Counted from the stretch's first letter, positions 1 through 8,895 are shown. The stretch is 64,000 nucleotides of DNA from Pseudomonadota bacterium (GCA_018902545.1 JAHIQM010000015.1:124001-188000), one strand, 5' to 3'. Numbers and translations: made by a program. Notes: a model not told the origin generated them from the letters alone.

Positions 1-305
1 TGCCAACGGGAAGCGCGCGCGGCGTTCTCGACCGGTGGTTTGCCGAGCACGGGATCCATCCGCATGTGGTGGGCGAGTTCGACGACACGGCGCTCTTAAA
101 AACCTTCGGCCAGGCTGGCCTTGGGCTCTTTCCGGCACCAAGCGTGATGAAGGAGGAGGTCCGCCGCTTATACGACGTGGACCTGGTGGGGGAAGCGGGA
201 GATGTAGATGTGCGCTATTTCGCAATTTCTGCGGAAAGACGCCTCACGCATCCGGCCGTCATGGCCGTAAGCGAGCACGCGCGGCAGAATCTCTTCGTCG
301 GCTGA
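1..305 (+). CDS. NhaR-like LysR-family regulator, C-terminal fragment
   Basis: Only the last 100 or so residues are present; the frame is open to the left edge (first full codon at base 3). The visible part is the end of a LysR effector-binding domain. The stretches HVVGEFDDTALLKTFGQAG and SAERRLTHPAV resemble the C-terminus of NhaR, the activator of the Na+/H+ antiporter gene nhaA in enterobacteria. The DNA-binding domain lies outside the window, so the regulon cannot be judged. The gene faces the TPR lipoprotein gene tail to tail. NhaR-like assignment is by remembered family similarity; LysR family is safer than the exact subgroup. Confidence 0.7.
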   Translation, partial: PTGSARGVLDRWFAEHGIHPHVVGEFDDTALLKTFGQAGLGLFPAPSVMKEEVRRLYDVDLVGEAGDVDVRYFAISAERRLTHPAVMAVSEHARQNLFVG

Positions 306-366
306 GCCCCCAGCCCCGCAATCCAAGGGGTCTTGGATCGCGGTGCTGCGGAGTCAGGGGCTGACA

Positions 367-391
367 CCGAGGATGCGCGGGGCATCCTCGG
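367..391. repeat. 10-bp perfect inverted repeat at a convergent gene end
   Basis: CCGAGGATGC and GCATCCTCGG pair perfectly around a 5-base loop between the NhaR-like stop and the lipoprotein stop. There is no T-run on either side, so it is not a classical intrinsic terminator; it could be a 3' mRNA stabiliser or a Rho-assisted end for either gene. Confidence 0.5.
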
Positions 392-395
392 GGCG

Positions 396-1160
396 TCACT
401 GCAGGAAGTCCAGGTAGTCGCGGGCCACTTTGGCTTCAGAGGAATTGGGGTATTGTTTGACGATGCGGTCGAAAAGCACTGCCGCCTCGGCCGTCTTGCC
501 CATGCGCATCTTGTGTTCAGCCAGCGCAAGGATGGTGGGGGTGCTGTTCATGTCCGCCTCCAGGCCGCTCCGCAGCACCGCTTCGGCGTCTTCGAGGCGA
601 TTCTGCGCCACGAAGGAGTCGGAGAGGAGCTTGTACGCCGGAATATACAGCCAGTTGCGGGCCAGCGCCTTGCGCCCGAACTCCTCGGCCTCCTTGACCC
701 GTCCCTGGCGCAGCAGCAACACGCCCAGATTGTAGGCCGAGAACTCCGGAGTGACGTAAGTCAGGATGCTGAACGCCTTGCGGTATGCGGCCTCCGCGTC
801 CTTGTCCCGTCCCAGTGCTTCCTCGATCTTGCCAAGATTGTTCCAGGCCTCGCCGAAGTCATCATCGATTTCTACGGCCCGGACAAAGCCTTCCCGGGAC
901 TCTTCAAGCTCCTGCAGACCAAGATAGATCATGCCTGAATCAAAATGAAAGCGGGACATGTGCTTGGCCGCAGCCTCCACTTTCAGGAGCTCCTGCAGGG
1001 CCAGCTGGTACTGGTTGTTGTTGATGTGCGACTCGACCAGGTTGAGTCGCAAGTCCACTTCCTTGGAGCCCATGTTCGAAGACCCGCCCCTGGAGGCGCC
1101 CTTGGCACCGCAGCCAGCCAGGGCAAGACATAAAACAAGTACAAACGCGCATGTTCTCAT
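396..1160 (-). CDS. TPR-repeat lipoprotein
   Basis: A 254-residue protein starting MRTCAFVLVLCLALAGCG: a lipoprotein signal peptide with lipobox LALAGC, so it should be lipid-anchored at the cell envelope. The rest is made of tetratricopeptide repeats (for example AWNNLGKIEEALGRDKDAE and SAYNLGVLLLRQGRVKEAE), a protein-binding scaffold. The start at 1160 has AAGGA eight bases upstream; a longer start at 1199, overlapping the hisG stop, would put 13 residues before the signal peptide and is less likely. It is the last gene after rlmN-hisI-hisG. The architecture resembles PilF/PilW pilotins of type IV pili, but that is a weak inference. Confidence 0.75.
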   Translation of the reverse strand: MRTCAFVLVLCLALAGCGAKGASRGGSSNMGSKEVDLRLNLVESHINNNQYQLALQELLKVEAAAKHMSRFHFDSGMIYLGLQELEESREGFVRAVEIDDDFGEAWNNLGKIEEALGRDKDAEAAYRKAFSILTYVTPEFSAYNLGVLLLRQGRVKEAEEFGRKALARNWLYIPAYKLLSDSFVAQNRLEDAEAVLRSGLEADMNSTPTILALAEHKMRMGKTAEAAVLFDRIVKQYPNSSEAKVARDYLDFLQ

Positions 1161-1177
1161 GTCCGTGTTCCTTGTCG

Positions 1178-1193
1178 GCCCCCGCAAGGGGGC
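1178..1193 (-). repeat. intercistronic hairpin between hisG and lipoprotein gene
   Basis: GCCCCC and GGGGGC form a perfect 6-bp stem with a 4-base loop, just after the hisG stop and before the lipoprotein ribosome-binding site. No U-tract follows. It could stabilise the his mRNA or moderate read-through. Confidence 0.4.
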
Positions 1194-1198
1194 GTTCA

Positions 1199-2080
1199 TT
1201 AGATGACCTTGTTCAGGGAGTACTCGATGATGGCCTGCGCTCCCACGGTCTGCAGCTTCGGCACCAGATCGCGGACCTGACAGATCTCGACCACCGTCTC
1301 GATGGACAGCCAGTCGGAATTGTGCAGATGGGCGATGGTCGGGGAGTTCATGCTCGGCAGAAGCGCCATGACCTTGTCCACGACATCGGCCGGAGCATTC
1401 ATTTTCAGAGCCACCAGCTTGTCGGCCCGCAGCGCCCCCTGCAGGAGGGTGTTCATGTTCTCGATCTTGGCCCGCTTCCATGGGTCCTTCCAGGACTCCT
1501 TGTTGGCGATGAGCTGGGTGTTGGTCTGCAGCAGCTCGGCGATGATACGCAGGCCGTGGGCCTTGATGGTCGTGCCAGTCTCGGTGATCTCGACGATGGC
1601 GTCCACCAGCCCTTCAACAACCTTGGCCTCGGTGGCACCCCAGGAATATTCCACCTCGACGGGAATTCCCGCTTCTTCGAAATAACGTTTGGTGAAGCTC
1701 AAAAATTCCGTGGCAATCTTCTTCCCGGCCAAGTCCTCAGGCCGCTTGTACGGAGAGTCACCGGCCACGGCCAGCACCCACTTGGCCGGACGATTGCTGG
1801 CCTTGGAATAGACCAGGTCGTCCACGATGACGACGTCCGACTGGTTCTCAAGGATCCAGTCCTTGCCCGTCAGTCCGGCGTCGAGCAGACCGTTTTCCAC
1901 GTAGCGAGCCATTTCCTGGGCCCGGCACAGGGAGCAGGTCAGTTCAGGGTCGTTTATTTCCGGGAAGTAGTTCCGGTGGTGCGAGGTCACCTTCCAGCCA
2001 GCCTTGGCGAAAAGCTTGACCGTGGCCTCTTCCAGGGAACCCTTCGGAATTCCGATGCGCATCTGTCTTCCATCAACCAT
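1199..2080 (-). CDS. hisG: ATP phosphoribosyltransferase (long form)
   Basis: Catalyses the first step of histidine synthesis, ATP + PRPP to phosphoribosyl-ATP. The 293-residue length is that of the long HisG form, with a catalytic domain followed by a C-terminal ACT-like regulatory domain where histidine feedback normally acts, so HisZ should not be needed. It opens [19 protein letters not shown], and GLTGKDWI belongs to the catalytic fold. The ATG overlaps the hisI stop by one base (TAATG), with AAGGAGG upstream, so the two are translationally coupled. Only hisI and hisG of the pathway are here; the other his genes must lie elsewhere. Confidence 0.93.
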   Translation of the reverse strand: MVDGRQMRIGIPKGSLEEATVKLFAKAGWKVTSHHRNYFPEINDPELTCSLCRAQEMARYVENGLLDAGLTGKDWILENQSDVVIVDDLVYSKASNRPAKWVLAVAGDSPYKRPEDLAGKKIATEFLSFTKRYFEEAGIPVEVEYSWGATEAKVVEGLVDAIVEITETGTTIKAHGLRIIAELLQTNTQLIANKESWKDPWKRAKIENMNTLLQGALRADKLVALKMNAPADVVDKVMALLPSMNSPTIAHLHNSDWLSIETVVEICQVRDLVPKLQTVGAQAIIEYSLNKVI

Positions 2081-2457
2081 TATTTGTAAACCTCCTTGGG
2101 ATCGAACACCATGGGGGAGCAATCCGTCCACTGCCCCTGTGCGTCTCGTTCACGAAAAAAACAGCTTCGGCGGCCCGTGTGACAGGCCGCCCCACCGACC
2201 TGCTCAATCTTAATCAGCACCGTGTCCCGGTCGCAATCCAGGCGGATGGAGCGGACCTTCTGCACATGCCCGGACGTGCCGCCCTTGTGCCACAGGGTCT
2301 TACGGCTTCGGCTGTAGTAATGGACCTCGCCGGTGCGCAAGGTCTCGTTCCAGGCGTCCTCGTTCATGTAGGCGAGCATGAGCACCTCGCCGGAGGTCTC
2401 GTCCTGGGCGATGGCCGGGATGAGGCCGCCGCATTTATCAAAATCAGGCTGTTCCAT
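2080..2457 (-). CDS. hisI: phosphoribosyl-AMP cyclohydrolase
   Basis: A 125-residue single-domain HisI that opens the adenine ring of phosphoribosyl-AMP, the third histidine step. Family motifs are visible: [27 protein letters not shown] and the metal-binding run [10 protein letters not shown] ... CHTGRRSCF. It lacks the HisE pyrophosphohydrolase domain found fused in many proteobacteria, so hisE must be a separate gene. The start overlaps the end of rlmN by 14 bases and the stop overlaps the hisG start, so rlmN-hisI-hisG read as one transcript. Confidence 0.95.
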   Translation of the reverse strand: MEQPDFDKCGGLIPAIAQDETSGEVLMLAYMNEDAWNETLRTGEVHYYSRSRKTLWHKGGTSGHVQKVRSIRLDCDRDTVLIKIEQVGGAACHTGRRSCFFRERDAQGQWTDCSPMVFDPKEVYK

Positions 2458-3526
2458 TTTGCGGTCCTTCGTTGATCATCGTCGAATCCATGCGGCCCTG
2501 CACCTCGGTCTTGAGTTGACCACAGGCAGCCGCGATATCCTGCCCCTTGCTCTTGCGCAAGGTCACGGTAAAGCCCTTTTTGCGCAGAAGCTCCTCGAAG
2601 GCCAGCACATCCCCGGTTTCCGGGGCGGCATAGTCGATGCCCGGGCCGGGATTGTAGGCGATGAGGTTGATCTTGCATTTGAGGTGCGACAGCAGCCGCA
2701 CCAACTGCCTGGCGTGCTGAAGCGTGTCGTTGACGCCCTTGATCAGAATGTACTCGATGGTGACACGCTCCCGGGCCTTGAGCTCAAGGCCCTGGAGGGT
2801 CAAGATCAGGTCGTCGATGGGCCAGCGGGCCGCGCCGGGCATGAGCTTCTCCCGGATCTCCTGGGTCGGGGCGTGCAGGGAGATGGCTGGCAGGGCCAGA
2901 CCCTCGGCATCAAAGACACCAAGCTTGCCCCTAATGGCGCAGGTCGAGAGCGTGATGCGGCGGCGCGAAAATTCAAGCCCCTCCGGATGGGAAAGGATCT
3001 GCAGACTGCGCCGCACCTCTTCCCAGTTGGTCAGGGGCTCGCCCATGCCCATGTACACGAGATTCTTCACTTCATCGGCCAGGCCGTGCACACGCAGATA
3101 GTCCCTGGCCACGAGCACCTGGGCCGCGATCTCCCCGCCGGTCATGTTGCGCGAAAAACCCATCAGCCCCGTGCTGCAGAAGGTGCAGCCCATGGGACAG
3201 CCAATCTGGCACGACAGGCACTGGGTATAGCGTTCCCTGTCCGGAATGAGCACGGTCTCGACCAGGGCACCGTCAGCCAGACGCAGCAGCAGCTTGACCG
3301 TGCCGTCGCTGCTGGTCTGGACCTCGTGTACCTGCGGCCAATAAAGGGCCCACTCCCGCTCAAGCTGCTCCCTGAAATCCCGGGCCAGATTGGTCATGGC
3401 CGAAAACTCCCGCACACCCTTGCGCCACAGCCACTGCCACAGCTGCCGGGCCCGGAAGCTTTGGTGCCCCATGGCCTGCACAGCCGCTTCGAGTTCGAGG
3501 CAGGTCAACTCAAGAATATTGCGCAT
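2444..3526 (-). CDS. rlmN: dual-specificity 23S rRNA/tRNA C2-adenosine methyltransferase
   Basis: A 360-residue radical SAM enzyme that methylates A2503 of 23S rRNA (and A37 in some tRNAs) at C2. The radical SAM cluster motif is CPMGCTFC within [25 protein letters not shown] is the SAM-binding GEP region; the C-terminal Cys in AAACGQL fits the methyl-carrying cysteine. Start [13 protein letters not shown] at 3526 with GGAG just upstream; a longer reading would add an unrelated 11-residue leader. It overlaps hisI. RlmN typically has no functional link to histidine synthesis, so this is probably shared transcription only. Confidence 0.95.
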   Translation of the reverse strand: MRNILELTCLELEAAVQAMGHQSFRARQLWQWLWRKGVREFSAMTNLARDFREQLEREWALYWPQVHEVQTSSDGTVKLLLRLADGALVETVLIPDRERYTQCLSCQIGCPMGCTFCSTGLMGFSRNMTGGEIAAQVLVARDYLRVHGLADEVKNLVYMGMGEPLTNWEEVRRSLQILSHPEGLEFSRRRITLSTCAIRGKLGVFDAEGLALPAISLHAPTQEIREKLMPGAARWPIDDLILTLQGLELKARERVTIEYILIKGVNDTLQHARQLVRLLSHLKCKINLIAYNPGPGIDYAAPETGDVLAFEELLRKKGFTVTLRKSKGQDIAAACGQLKTEVQGRMDSTMINEGPQNGTA

Positions 3527-3552
3527 GACACTCCACTGTCCGGAATCGCAAA

Positions 3553-3587
3553 GGCACAAGGGGCTTCAAACAGCAACTCCTCGTGCC
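3553..3587 (-). repeat. hairpin upstream of rlmN
   Basis: GGCACGAGG and CCTTGTGCC (read on the minus strand) form a 9-bp stem with one G-U pair and a 17-base loop, between the stop of the HD-family pseudoenzyme and the rlmN start. It is followed only by TTT, so terminator strength would be weak. It may partly insulate the two genes. Confidence 0.35.
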
Positions 3588-3623
3588 TTCCACGGAAAAA
3601 AAACCAACACGGATCAACCCCGA

Positions 3624-4946
3624 CTAGAGCTGCTCCTTGGCCTTGTAGGCGGTCACAAAGCGCTCGGCCTCCTCCACGGTGTTCACGTCCCCGGCGATCT
3701 GGGCCTGGAGCAGGTTGTCGCGGATCAGACCCACGGCGGGACCGGGCTTTATCTTGGCGATGTCCATGATCTGCTTGCCGTTCAGCAGGGGTTCGAGCAG
3801 CTCTTCGCGGATATCGGCCCGTTCCAGCATCTTCATGTTGTGATTGAATTCGGTGTACTTGGCATTTCTGGCCTTGATGTCGGCCCGGGCCATCTCGATG
3901 AGGCGCGGATAGTCATCCACGGCCTTGAAACGGCGGATGCCCTTGTCTGTCAGCATGAAGTGGAAGCGCATGTGGTTGCGCACCAGATTGACGATCATGT
4001 CCACTTCTTCGGTGTTGAGGCGCAGGCGCTTTAAAATCTTGCGCGTGACCTTGGCCCCGATGCGGTGGTGCTGGTAGAAAGTTGTACGCCCGTCGTAGAC
4101 CTCGCCGGCGTAAAGCTTGCCGCAGTTGAGGAACAGGCAGCCCATGGTGCCGTACCAATCGTAGGGCAGTTCCTCGGGGTAGTGACTCATGACCTTCAGG
4201 GTGTGTGCCCAGATGGACACGGAGCCGGACTCCTCGTCAAAGACCTGGAAAATGCGGCTCAGGGCCGCGAGCTCCGGCACCAGCCCGTGCAGGATCATGG
4301 AGTTGAACAAGAGCTCCGCGAAACGCCACATGTTCTCGGCCTCGACCTTGCGCCACTCGTCCATGATGTCCGTGACCGAAACGTAATCGAGCACCCGGCG
4401 CGAGGCGCGGACAATGGACATCCAGGAATTTTCCTCGATGGGCAGATGATAGTTGGCCGAAAAACGCAGGGCGCGGATGGCCCGCAGGTAGTCGTGCTTG
4501 AGCGTCTCGTCGGGAATGCCCTGGAATTTGACCAGGCCGCCGGAGATGTTCTCGAACCCGTCGTACACGTCACGGGAGCGAGGGATAAAAGGGCAGGCCA
4601 AACTCACGGGAAAGCTGTCGTCCGCCTCCAGTTTCTTAAGCATATTGGCCGTGATCTGGGCCACGCAGGCCTCGGGATGCGACGCGTCGGCCATATCCCC
4701 GGGATGAAACAGAAAGGTCGTGTTGCTCTGGTCCATGCGGGCCACGATCTCCCCGCTGCCAGGAACCACTTCGGGAAAAAGATTTTTGAGGCCGGCAAGA
4801 TCGATATCCGTGCAGATCTCCACCTCGGCAGCCTTGGACGTGCCAAGAATCTTGCTCTGCAGCGCGGCATTGATGACGTAGGCGTCAAAGCCATTGCGCA
4901 TGATGGTTTTGCAGATGGAGGCGGCTTCTTTTATCGGCTGAGGCAT
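3624..4946 (-). CDS. degenerate CCA-adding/poly(A) polymerase-type nucleotidyltransferase with degenerate HD domain
   Basis: A 440-residue protein with the layout of the class II tRNA nucleotidyltransferase/HD family: N-terminal head (1-110), the RNA-binding neck (LRAIRALRFSA near 155-163), then an HD-type helical domain (245-310). Both catalytic centres look lost. The GGxVRD and DxD region reads NGFDAYVINAAL and VEICTDID (residues 18-49), and the metal-binding HD pair of the HD domain reads LFLNCGK (271-277), although the flanking histidines at 248 and 293-294 remain. It is therefore probably a pseudoenzyme, perhaps an RNA-binding or regulatory protein; the real CCA enzyme would be elsewhere. 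ATG at 4946 has AAGGAG six bases upstream. It sits between the PilR-like gene and rlmN. Confidence 0.8.
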   Translation of the reverse strand: MPQPIKEAASICKTIMRNGFDAYVINAALQSKILGTSKAAEVEICTDIDLAGLKNLFPEVVPGSGEIVARMDQSNTTFLFHPGDMADASHPEACVAQITANMLKKLEADDSFPVSLACPFIPRSRDVYDGFENISGGLVKFQGIPDETLKHDYLRAIRALRFSANYHLPIEENSWMSIVRASRRVLDYVSVTDIMDEWRKVEAENMWRFAELLFNSMILHGLVPELAALSRIFQVFDEESGSVSIWAHTLKVMSHYPEELPYDWYGTMGCLFLNCGKLYAGEVYDGRTTFYQHHRIGAKVTRKILKRLRLNTEEVDMIVNLVRNHMRFHFMLTDKGIRRFKAVDDYPRLIEMARADIKARNAKYTEFNHNMKMLERADIREELLEPLLNGKQIMDIAKIKPGPAVGLIRDNLLQAQIAGDVNTVEEAERFVTAYKAKEQL

Positions 4947-5004
4947 CAAGGTCTCCTTGAATGAGCGTGTTCGTTAAAGGCTGCGCCCGAGTATCGGATG
5001 CAAT

Positions 5005-6378
5005 TTAAATATCTTCATCTTTTTCCCCCGACTTGGTCAAGCGGTAGCGGAACTGCCGGAAGTTGAGGCCGACCATTTCCGCCGCCCGCCCCTTGTGTCC
5101 ACCGCAACGTCGCAGCGCCTCGGAAATGACTCTGTGCTCATGATCGGCCAGATACTCGTCGAGGGTCATCTGACCCGACAAGACCTTCTGGGATCCGCCG
5201 TCCTGATCGGTGGAGGAAATTTTCTCGTAGATGACCAGGGAATCCGCCGTGATCGTGTCTCCGGGCTCCAACGCCACAGCCCGCTCCACGATGTTTTCCA
5301 GTTCGCGGACATTGCCCGGGTACGTGTAGGCCAGAAGCTTCCTGCGCGCCTCGGCGGTGAAGCCGCGCAACAGGCGCTTCTGGGCGCGGCAGGCCTTCTC
5401 AAGAAAATGATCGGCCAGGGTCAGCGCGTCGTCGCCGCGTTCGCGCAGCGGGGGCAGATGCACCTTGACCCCGCTCAGGCGGTAATAGAGATCCTCGCGG
5501 AAATCGCCGTCGGCCACGCTTTGCTCCACATTGCGATTGGTGGCCGCGATGATGCGCACGTCCGAGCGCAGTTCCTCCGTGCCGCCAAGGGGAATGAAGC
5601 AGCGCTCCTGAACGTAACGCAAGAGCTTGACCTGGGTGGAATGGGCAAGCTCACCGACCTCGTCCAGAAAAAGGGTCCCACCCTCGGCCATTTCAAGGAG
5701 GCCCTTCTTGGCCCGGTCCGCGCTGGTGAAGGCGCCTTTGCGAAAGCCGAACAATTCGCTTTCAACCAGATTGTCGGGCAGCCCTCCACAGTTGATGGCC
5801 AGGAACGGTTGTTTCGCGCGTTGGCTCTGGCTGTGGATGCAGCGAGCGAAAAGCTCCTTGCCCGTGCCAGACTCGCCGGTCACCAGCACGCTGATGTTGG
5901 TCGGGGCGATGCGCCGGACCAGATCGAAGACGGCCTGCATCTGCTGGCTGCGACCGATGATCTCGCCGTACTGCTTGCTGATCTGTCCCTTGAGCCAGTC
6001 GTTCTCCTCCTTGAGACGGGCCGTCTCCAGAGTGCGTTCCACTGTATAGAGGAGGTCATCAAGCTCGAAGGGCTTTGAAATGTAGTCTTTGGCCCCGTGC
6101 TTCATGGCCGTGATGGCGCTCTTGGCGTCGGCATAGGCCGTGACCATGAGCACCGGCACGTCGGTCCAGGTCTCGCGGATGCGGATCAAGAGGTCGATGC
6201 CGCTTTCCCGGCCCAGACGCAGGTCCAGGAGGATGAGTGCAATGGACTGCTGCTGCATGACGGCCAAGGCCGCGGCCGAATCGGGCGCGGTCCAGACCGT
6301 GTGCCCCTTCTTGATCAGGGCGATCTCCAGCACCTCGCGCAGGCTGAGGTCGTCATCGACGATGAGTATGTTGGCCAT
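5005..6378 (-). CDS. PilR-like sigma54-dependent response regulator
   Basis: A 457-residue NtrC-family activator: receiver domain (1-120; ILIVDDD, phospho-acceptor in LLDLRLG, Lys in SKPFE), AAA+ domain (about 135-370; Walker A GESGTGKE, Walker B GGTLFLDE, PPLRER) and a C-terminal Fis-type helix-turn-helix. The HTH ends LNFRQFRYRL, close to the FRSMRYRL of PilR, the regulator of type IV pilin genes. The sigma54-contacting loop is GAFTSA rather than GAFTGA. No kinase gene is adjacent; the PilS-like kinase at 38796-40445 is a possible partner. Start MANILIVDDD was chosen over an upstream in-frame ATG. Confidence 0.85.
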   Translation of the reverse strand: MANILIVDDDLSLREVLEIALIKKGHTVWTAPDSAAALAVMQQQSIALILLDLRLGRESGIDLLIRIRETWTDVPVLMVTAYADAKSAITAMKHGAKDYISKPFELDDLLYTVERTLETARLKEENDWLKGQISKQYGEIIGRSQQMQAVFDLVRRIAPTNISVLVTGESGTGKELFARCIHSQSQRAKQPFLAINCGGLPDNLVESELFGFRKGAFTSADRAKKGLLEMAEGGTLFLDEVGELAHSTQVKLLRYVQERCFIPLGGTEELRSDVRIIAATNRNVEQSVADGDFREDLYYRLSGVKVHLPPLRERGDDALTLADHFLEKACRAQKRLLRGFTAEARRKLLAYTYPGNVRELENIVERAVALEPGDTITADSLVIYEKISSTDQDGGSQKVLSGQMTLDEYLADHEHRVISEALRRCGGHKGRAAEMVGLNFRQFRYRLTKSGEKDEDI

Positions 6379-6420
6379 ATCCTTTCCTTCTCCCGGCGTG
6401 ATCCGGGTCAAGTCCGTTTC

Positions 6421-7725
6421 TCAAGGCCGTTTCAGGGCGACTGCCTCCAGCCTGGAAAAGACGGCCCGGCCTCCCAGAAAATGCGCCATGACCCGCCCCG
6501 GCACTTCCTTGTCAAGGCAGGGCGTGTTCTTGCCCTTGGACAGGAGCGCCCCGGCACTGGCCACCCAGGCCAGATCCGGATCGAAGAGCACGAAATCAGC
6601 CGGGTCGCCGGGCTGCATGCGGTTGGCGGGAAGGCCGAAGATATCGGCCGTGTTCCAGCACCACAGGCGGCTTAAGTCGGCAAAATCGAGCTCCCCGCTG
6701 CGCACCAGCTCGTAGGTCAGAGACAGAGCAGTATCGAGCCCCGAGATGCCGTTTGGCGCGTCGGCGAAGGTCACTTCCTTCTCGTGGGCGGCGTGGGGGG
6801 CGTGGTCGGTGACCAGGATATCGATGACACCCGTGCGCACGGCCTGGCGCAGGGCGAGCACGTCGTCGCGGGTGCGCAGGGGCGGATTGACCCGCACGCT
6901 GGTGTCATAACCCTCCACCCGCGATTCGTCCCAGAGCAGGTAATGCGGGCAGGTCTCCGCGGTGACTCTGACCCCGCGCTCCTTGGCGGAGGCAATGAGT
7001 TCCACGGACTGCCGGCAGCTGATGTGGGCCAGGTGGATGGGCAGGTCCAGATAGGAGGCCAGCAGGATGTCACGGGCGACCTGCATGGCTTCCGACGCGG
7101 TGGGGATACCCTTCAACCCCAGACGGCTCGACACCTCGCCCTCGTTCATGACCCCGCCTTTGCCCAGCCACGGGTCCTCGCAGTGGTCGATGACCTTCAG
7201 GCCGAAATCCGCCGCGTATTCCACTGCCCGACGGAAAAGCTCCGTGTTCTCGACAGGCAGGCCGTCGTTGGACAGGGCCACGCACCCGGCCCGGGCCAGC
7301 TCTCCGGCCGGGGCCAACTCCTTGCCCAAAAGGCCCACGGTCAGGGCGCCTACCGGACGCACCCACGGGCCATGCGGGAAGGCCAGGGCCGCCTTCTGGA
7401 GCATGAAGCGTGTTACCGAGGCGTTGTCGTTGACGGGGATGGTGTTAGCCATGGCCATGACCTGGCCAAACCCTCCCCCGGCCGCGGCGGACAGGCCGGA
7501 TGCGATGTCTTCCTTGTACTCCTGGCCGGGCTCGCGCAGATGCACGTGGGCGTCGATGAGGCTCGGCAGGAGGGTCAGCCCTCCCGCGTCGACAACCTCT
7601 GCTCCGGAAGGTGCGGCGACGGTGCCGGCCTCGGCCAGCTCCAGAATGCGGCCTTCACCAACGAGCAGATCGCAGCTGCGGTCCTCCCACGAAACATTGC
7701 GAATCACACAGTCTACTTGTGCCAT
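6421..7725 (-). CDS. pyrC: dihydroorotase (class I)
   Basis: A 434-residue amidohydrolase that cyclises carbamoyl aspartate to dihydroorotate in pyrimidine synthesis. The metal-binding DAHVHLREPG near residue 58, NDGLPVEN, HLAHIS and VTDHAPH motifs are all present, so it should be active rather than the PyrX pseudo-enzyme type. It lies 22 bases after pyrB, the usual bacterial pairing, in which ATCase and DHOase often form a complex. It should share the attenuator upstream of pyrB. Confidence 0.95.
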   Translation of the reverse strand: MAQVDCVIRNVSWEDRSCDLLVGEGRILELAEAGTVAAPSGAEVVDAGGLTLLPSLIDAHVHLREPGQEYKEDIASGLSAAAGGGFGQVMAMANTIPVNDNASVTRFMLQKAALAFPHGPWVRPVGALTVGLLGKELAPAGELARAGCVALSNDGLPVENTELFRRAVEYAADFGLKVIDHCEDPWLGKGGVMNEGEVSSRLGLKGIPTASEAMQVARDILLASYLDLPIHLAHISCRQSVELIASAKERGVRVTAETCPHYLLWDESRVEGYDTSVRVNPPLRTRDDVLALRQAVRTGVIDILVTDHAPHAAHEKEVTFADAPNGISGLDTALSLTYELVRSGELDFADLSRLWCWNTADIFGLPANRMQPGDPADFVLFDPDLAWVASAGALLSKGKNTPCLDKEVPGRVMAHFLGGRAVFSRLEAVALKRP

Positions 7726-7747
7726 GATACCACCATGTTGAAATTTC

Positions 7748-8680
7748 TCATGCCGAAACCCGGGTCCTGGTCAGGTACAGATGCAGCAGGGTCATGCGCA
7801 CGGCCACGCCCGAGGCGACCTGATCCAGAATCAGGCTCGCACCGCAGTCGGCCAGTTCGGAAGCGATCTCAAGGCCACGATTCATGGGGCCGGGGTGCAT
7901 GATCTTTACATCCGGATTGGCCTTCTCCAGATGCCGGGGGGCGAGCCCGTAGGTGCAGGCGTATTCACGCAGATCCGGCAGCAATCCCGCCTGCTGCCGC
8001 TCCAGCTGCAGGCGCAGGCAGATCACCGCGTCCACTCCCTCGCAGGCTTTGGCCACATCGGAAAAAACCTCTACCGGCCAGGTCTGGACCTTGGTCGGCA
8101 GGAGGGTGCGGGGCGCGCAGAGTCGCACCCGCGCCCCGAGCATGGTCAGCAGTTCCACATCGGAGCGGGCCACCCGGCTGTGGGCGATGTCGCCCAGGAT
8201 GCAGACCGTCTTGCCCGCAAAGGAGCCCCAGACCTGATGCAGGGTGAACCCGTCCAGAAGAGCCTGGGTCGGGTGGGCATGCCAGCCGTCTCCGGCATTG
8301 ATGACGGAGCAGGCCAGCCGCTCGGCCAGAAACCTTGCCGCCCCGCTGTCCCAGTGCCGAATGACGATGGCGTCGGGATTCATGGCCTGCAGGGTCAGGG
8401 CCGTGTCTTTGAGGCTCTCCCCCTTTTGCAGGGAACTGCCCGACTTGGTCAGACTGAAGGTGTCGGCGGACAGGCGCTTGCCGGCCATGTCGAAAGAGGT
8501 CTTGGTGCGCGTGGAGGCCTCGGCGAAAAAGAGGACTACGCTCTTGCCCTTCAGGATGGGCACCTTCTTGATGGGCCGCTGGTTCACTTCCGCGAACCGG
8601 GCCGACGTCTCGAAAATATGGCCGATCTCATCCACGTCGAGCTGGGATATCTCCAACAAGTCCTTGTGCCGCCAGTTCAT
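7748..8680 (-). CDS. pyrB: aspartate carbamoyltransferase, catalytic chain
   Basis: A 310-residue ATCase that makes carbamoyl aspartate from carbamoyl phosphate and aspartate, the committed pyrimidine step. Motifs: STRTKTSF (carbamoyl phosphate), [16 protein letters not shown] and MHPGPMNRG. No pyrI regulatory chain is adjacent. The start at 8680 (MNWRHKDLL) follows AAGGCGGAG and overlaps the stop of a 40-codon leader ORF as ATGA. Control is probably by the attenuator at 8727-8760. Confidence 0.95.
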   Translation of the reverse strand: MNWRHKDLLEISQLDVDEIGHIFETSARFAEVNQRPIKKVPILKGKSVVLFFAEASTRTKTSFDMAGKRLSADTFSLTKSGSSLQKGESLKDTALTLQAMNPDAIVIRHWDSGAARFLAERLACSVINAGDGWHAHPTQALLDGFTLHQVWGSFAGKTVCILGDIAHSRVARSDVELLTMLGARVRLCAPRTLLPTKVQTWPVEVFSDVAKACEGVDAVICLRLQLERQQAGLLPDLREYACTYGLAPRHLEKANPDVKIMHPGPMNRGLEIASELADCGASLILDQVASGVAVRMTLLHLYLTRTRVSA

Positions 8681-8799
8681 AGCTCCGCCTTGCCGCCCCT
8701 GCGGGGGTTGTGATTGCACCGTGACCAAAAAAAAGGGACTCGGCTGCTCGCCCGTCCCTTGCTACTTACGTACCGCACGGTTTTTCGTACACGTTTCAT
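8677..8799 (-). CDS. putative PyrL-like leader peptide of pyrBC
   Basis: A 40-codon reading frame, [14 protein letters not shown]..., that runs through the terminator hairpin ahead of pyrB, encodes Pro-Phe-Phe-Trp in the CCT-TTT-TTT-TGG of its U-run, and ends overlapping the pyrB ATG (ATGA). AAGG lies nine bases before its start. The layout is like E. coli pyrL, where the ribosome following RNA polymerase at low UTP blocks the attenuator. It is also rich in basic residues. Nothing proves it is translated; it could be a fortuitous frame. Confidence 0.5.
   Translation of the reverse strand: MKRVRKTVRYVSSKGRASSRVPFFWSRCNHNPRRGGKAEL
8727..8760 (-). terminator. intrinsic terminator/attenuator upstream of pyrB
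   Basis: On the minus strand AAGGGAC pairs with GTCCCTT, with an inner GGC/GCC pair, followed by a run of eight Ts. It lies about 46 bases before the pyrB ATG and inside a leader reading frame. It is too far from gyrA, which has its own terminator at 8866-8895, so an attenuator of pyrBC is the best reading. Confidence 0.75.
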
Positions 8800-8865
8800 G
8801 CCAAGGGGCCTTACACGACCGGGCTCTTGACGTCCAGTACGACGGTGGATTCCGGCGGGTATCCT

Positions 8866-8895
8866 AAAAAAAGGCGCGCCCCAGCGGAGCGCGCC
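8866..8895 (-). terminator. intrinsic terminator of the dnaA-dnaN-gyrB-gyrA transcript
   Basis: On the minus strand GGCGCGC and GCGCGCC form a 7-bp GC-only stem with a 9-base loop followed by seven Ts, 27 bases after the gyrA stop. It separates the replication genes from the pyrimidine block. Confidence 0.85.
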
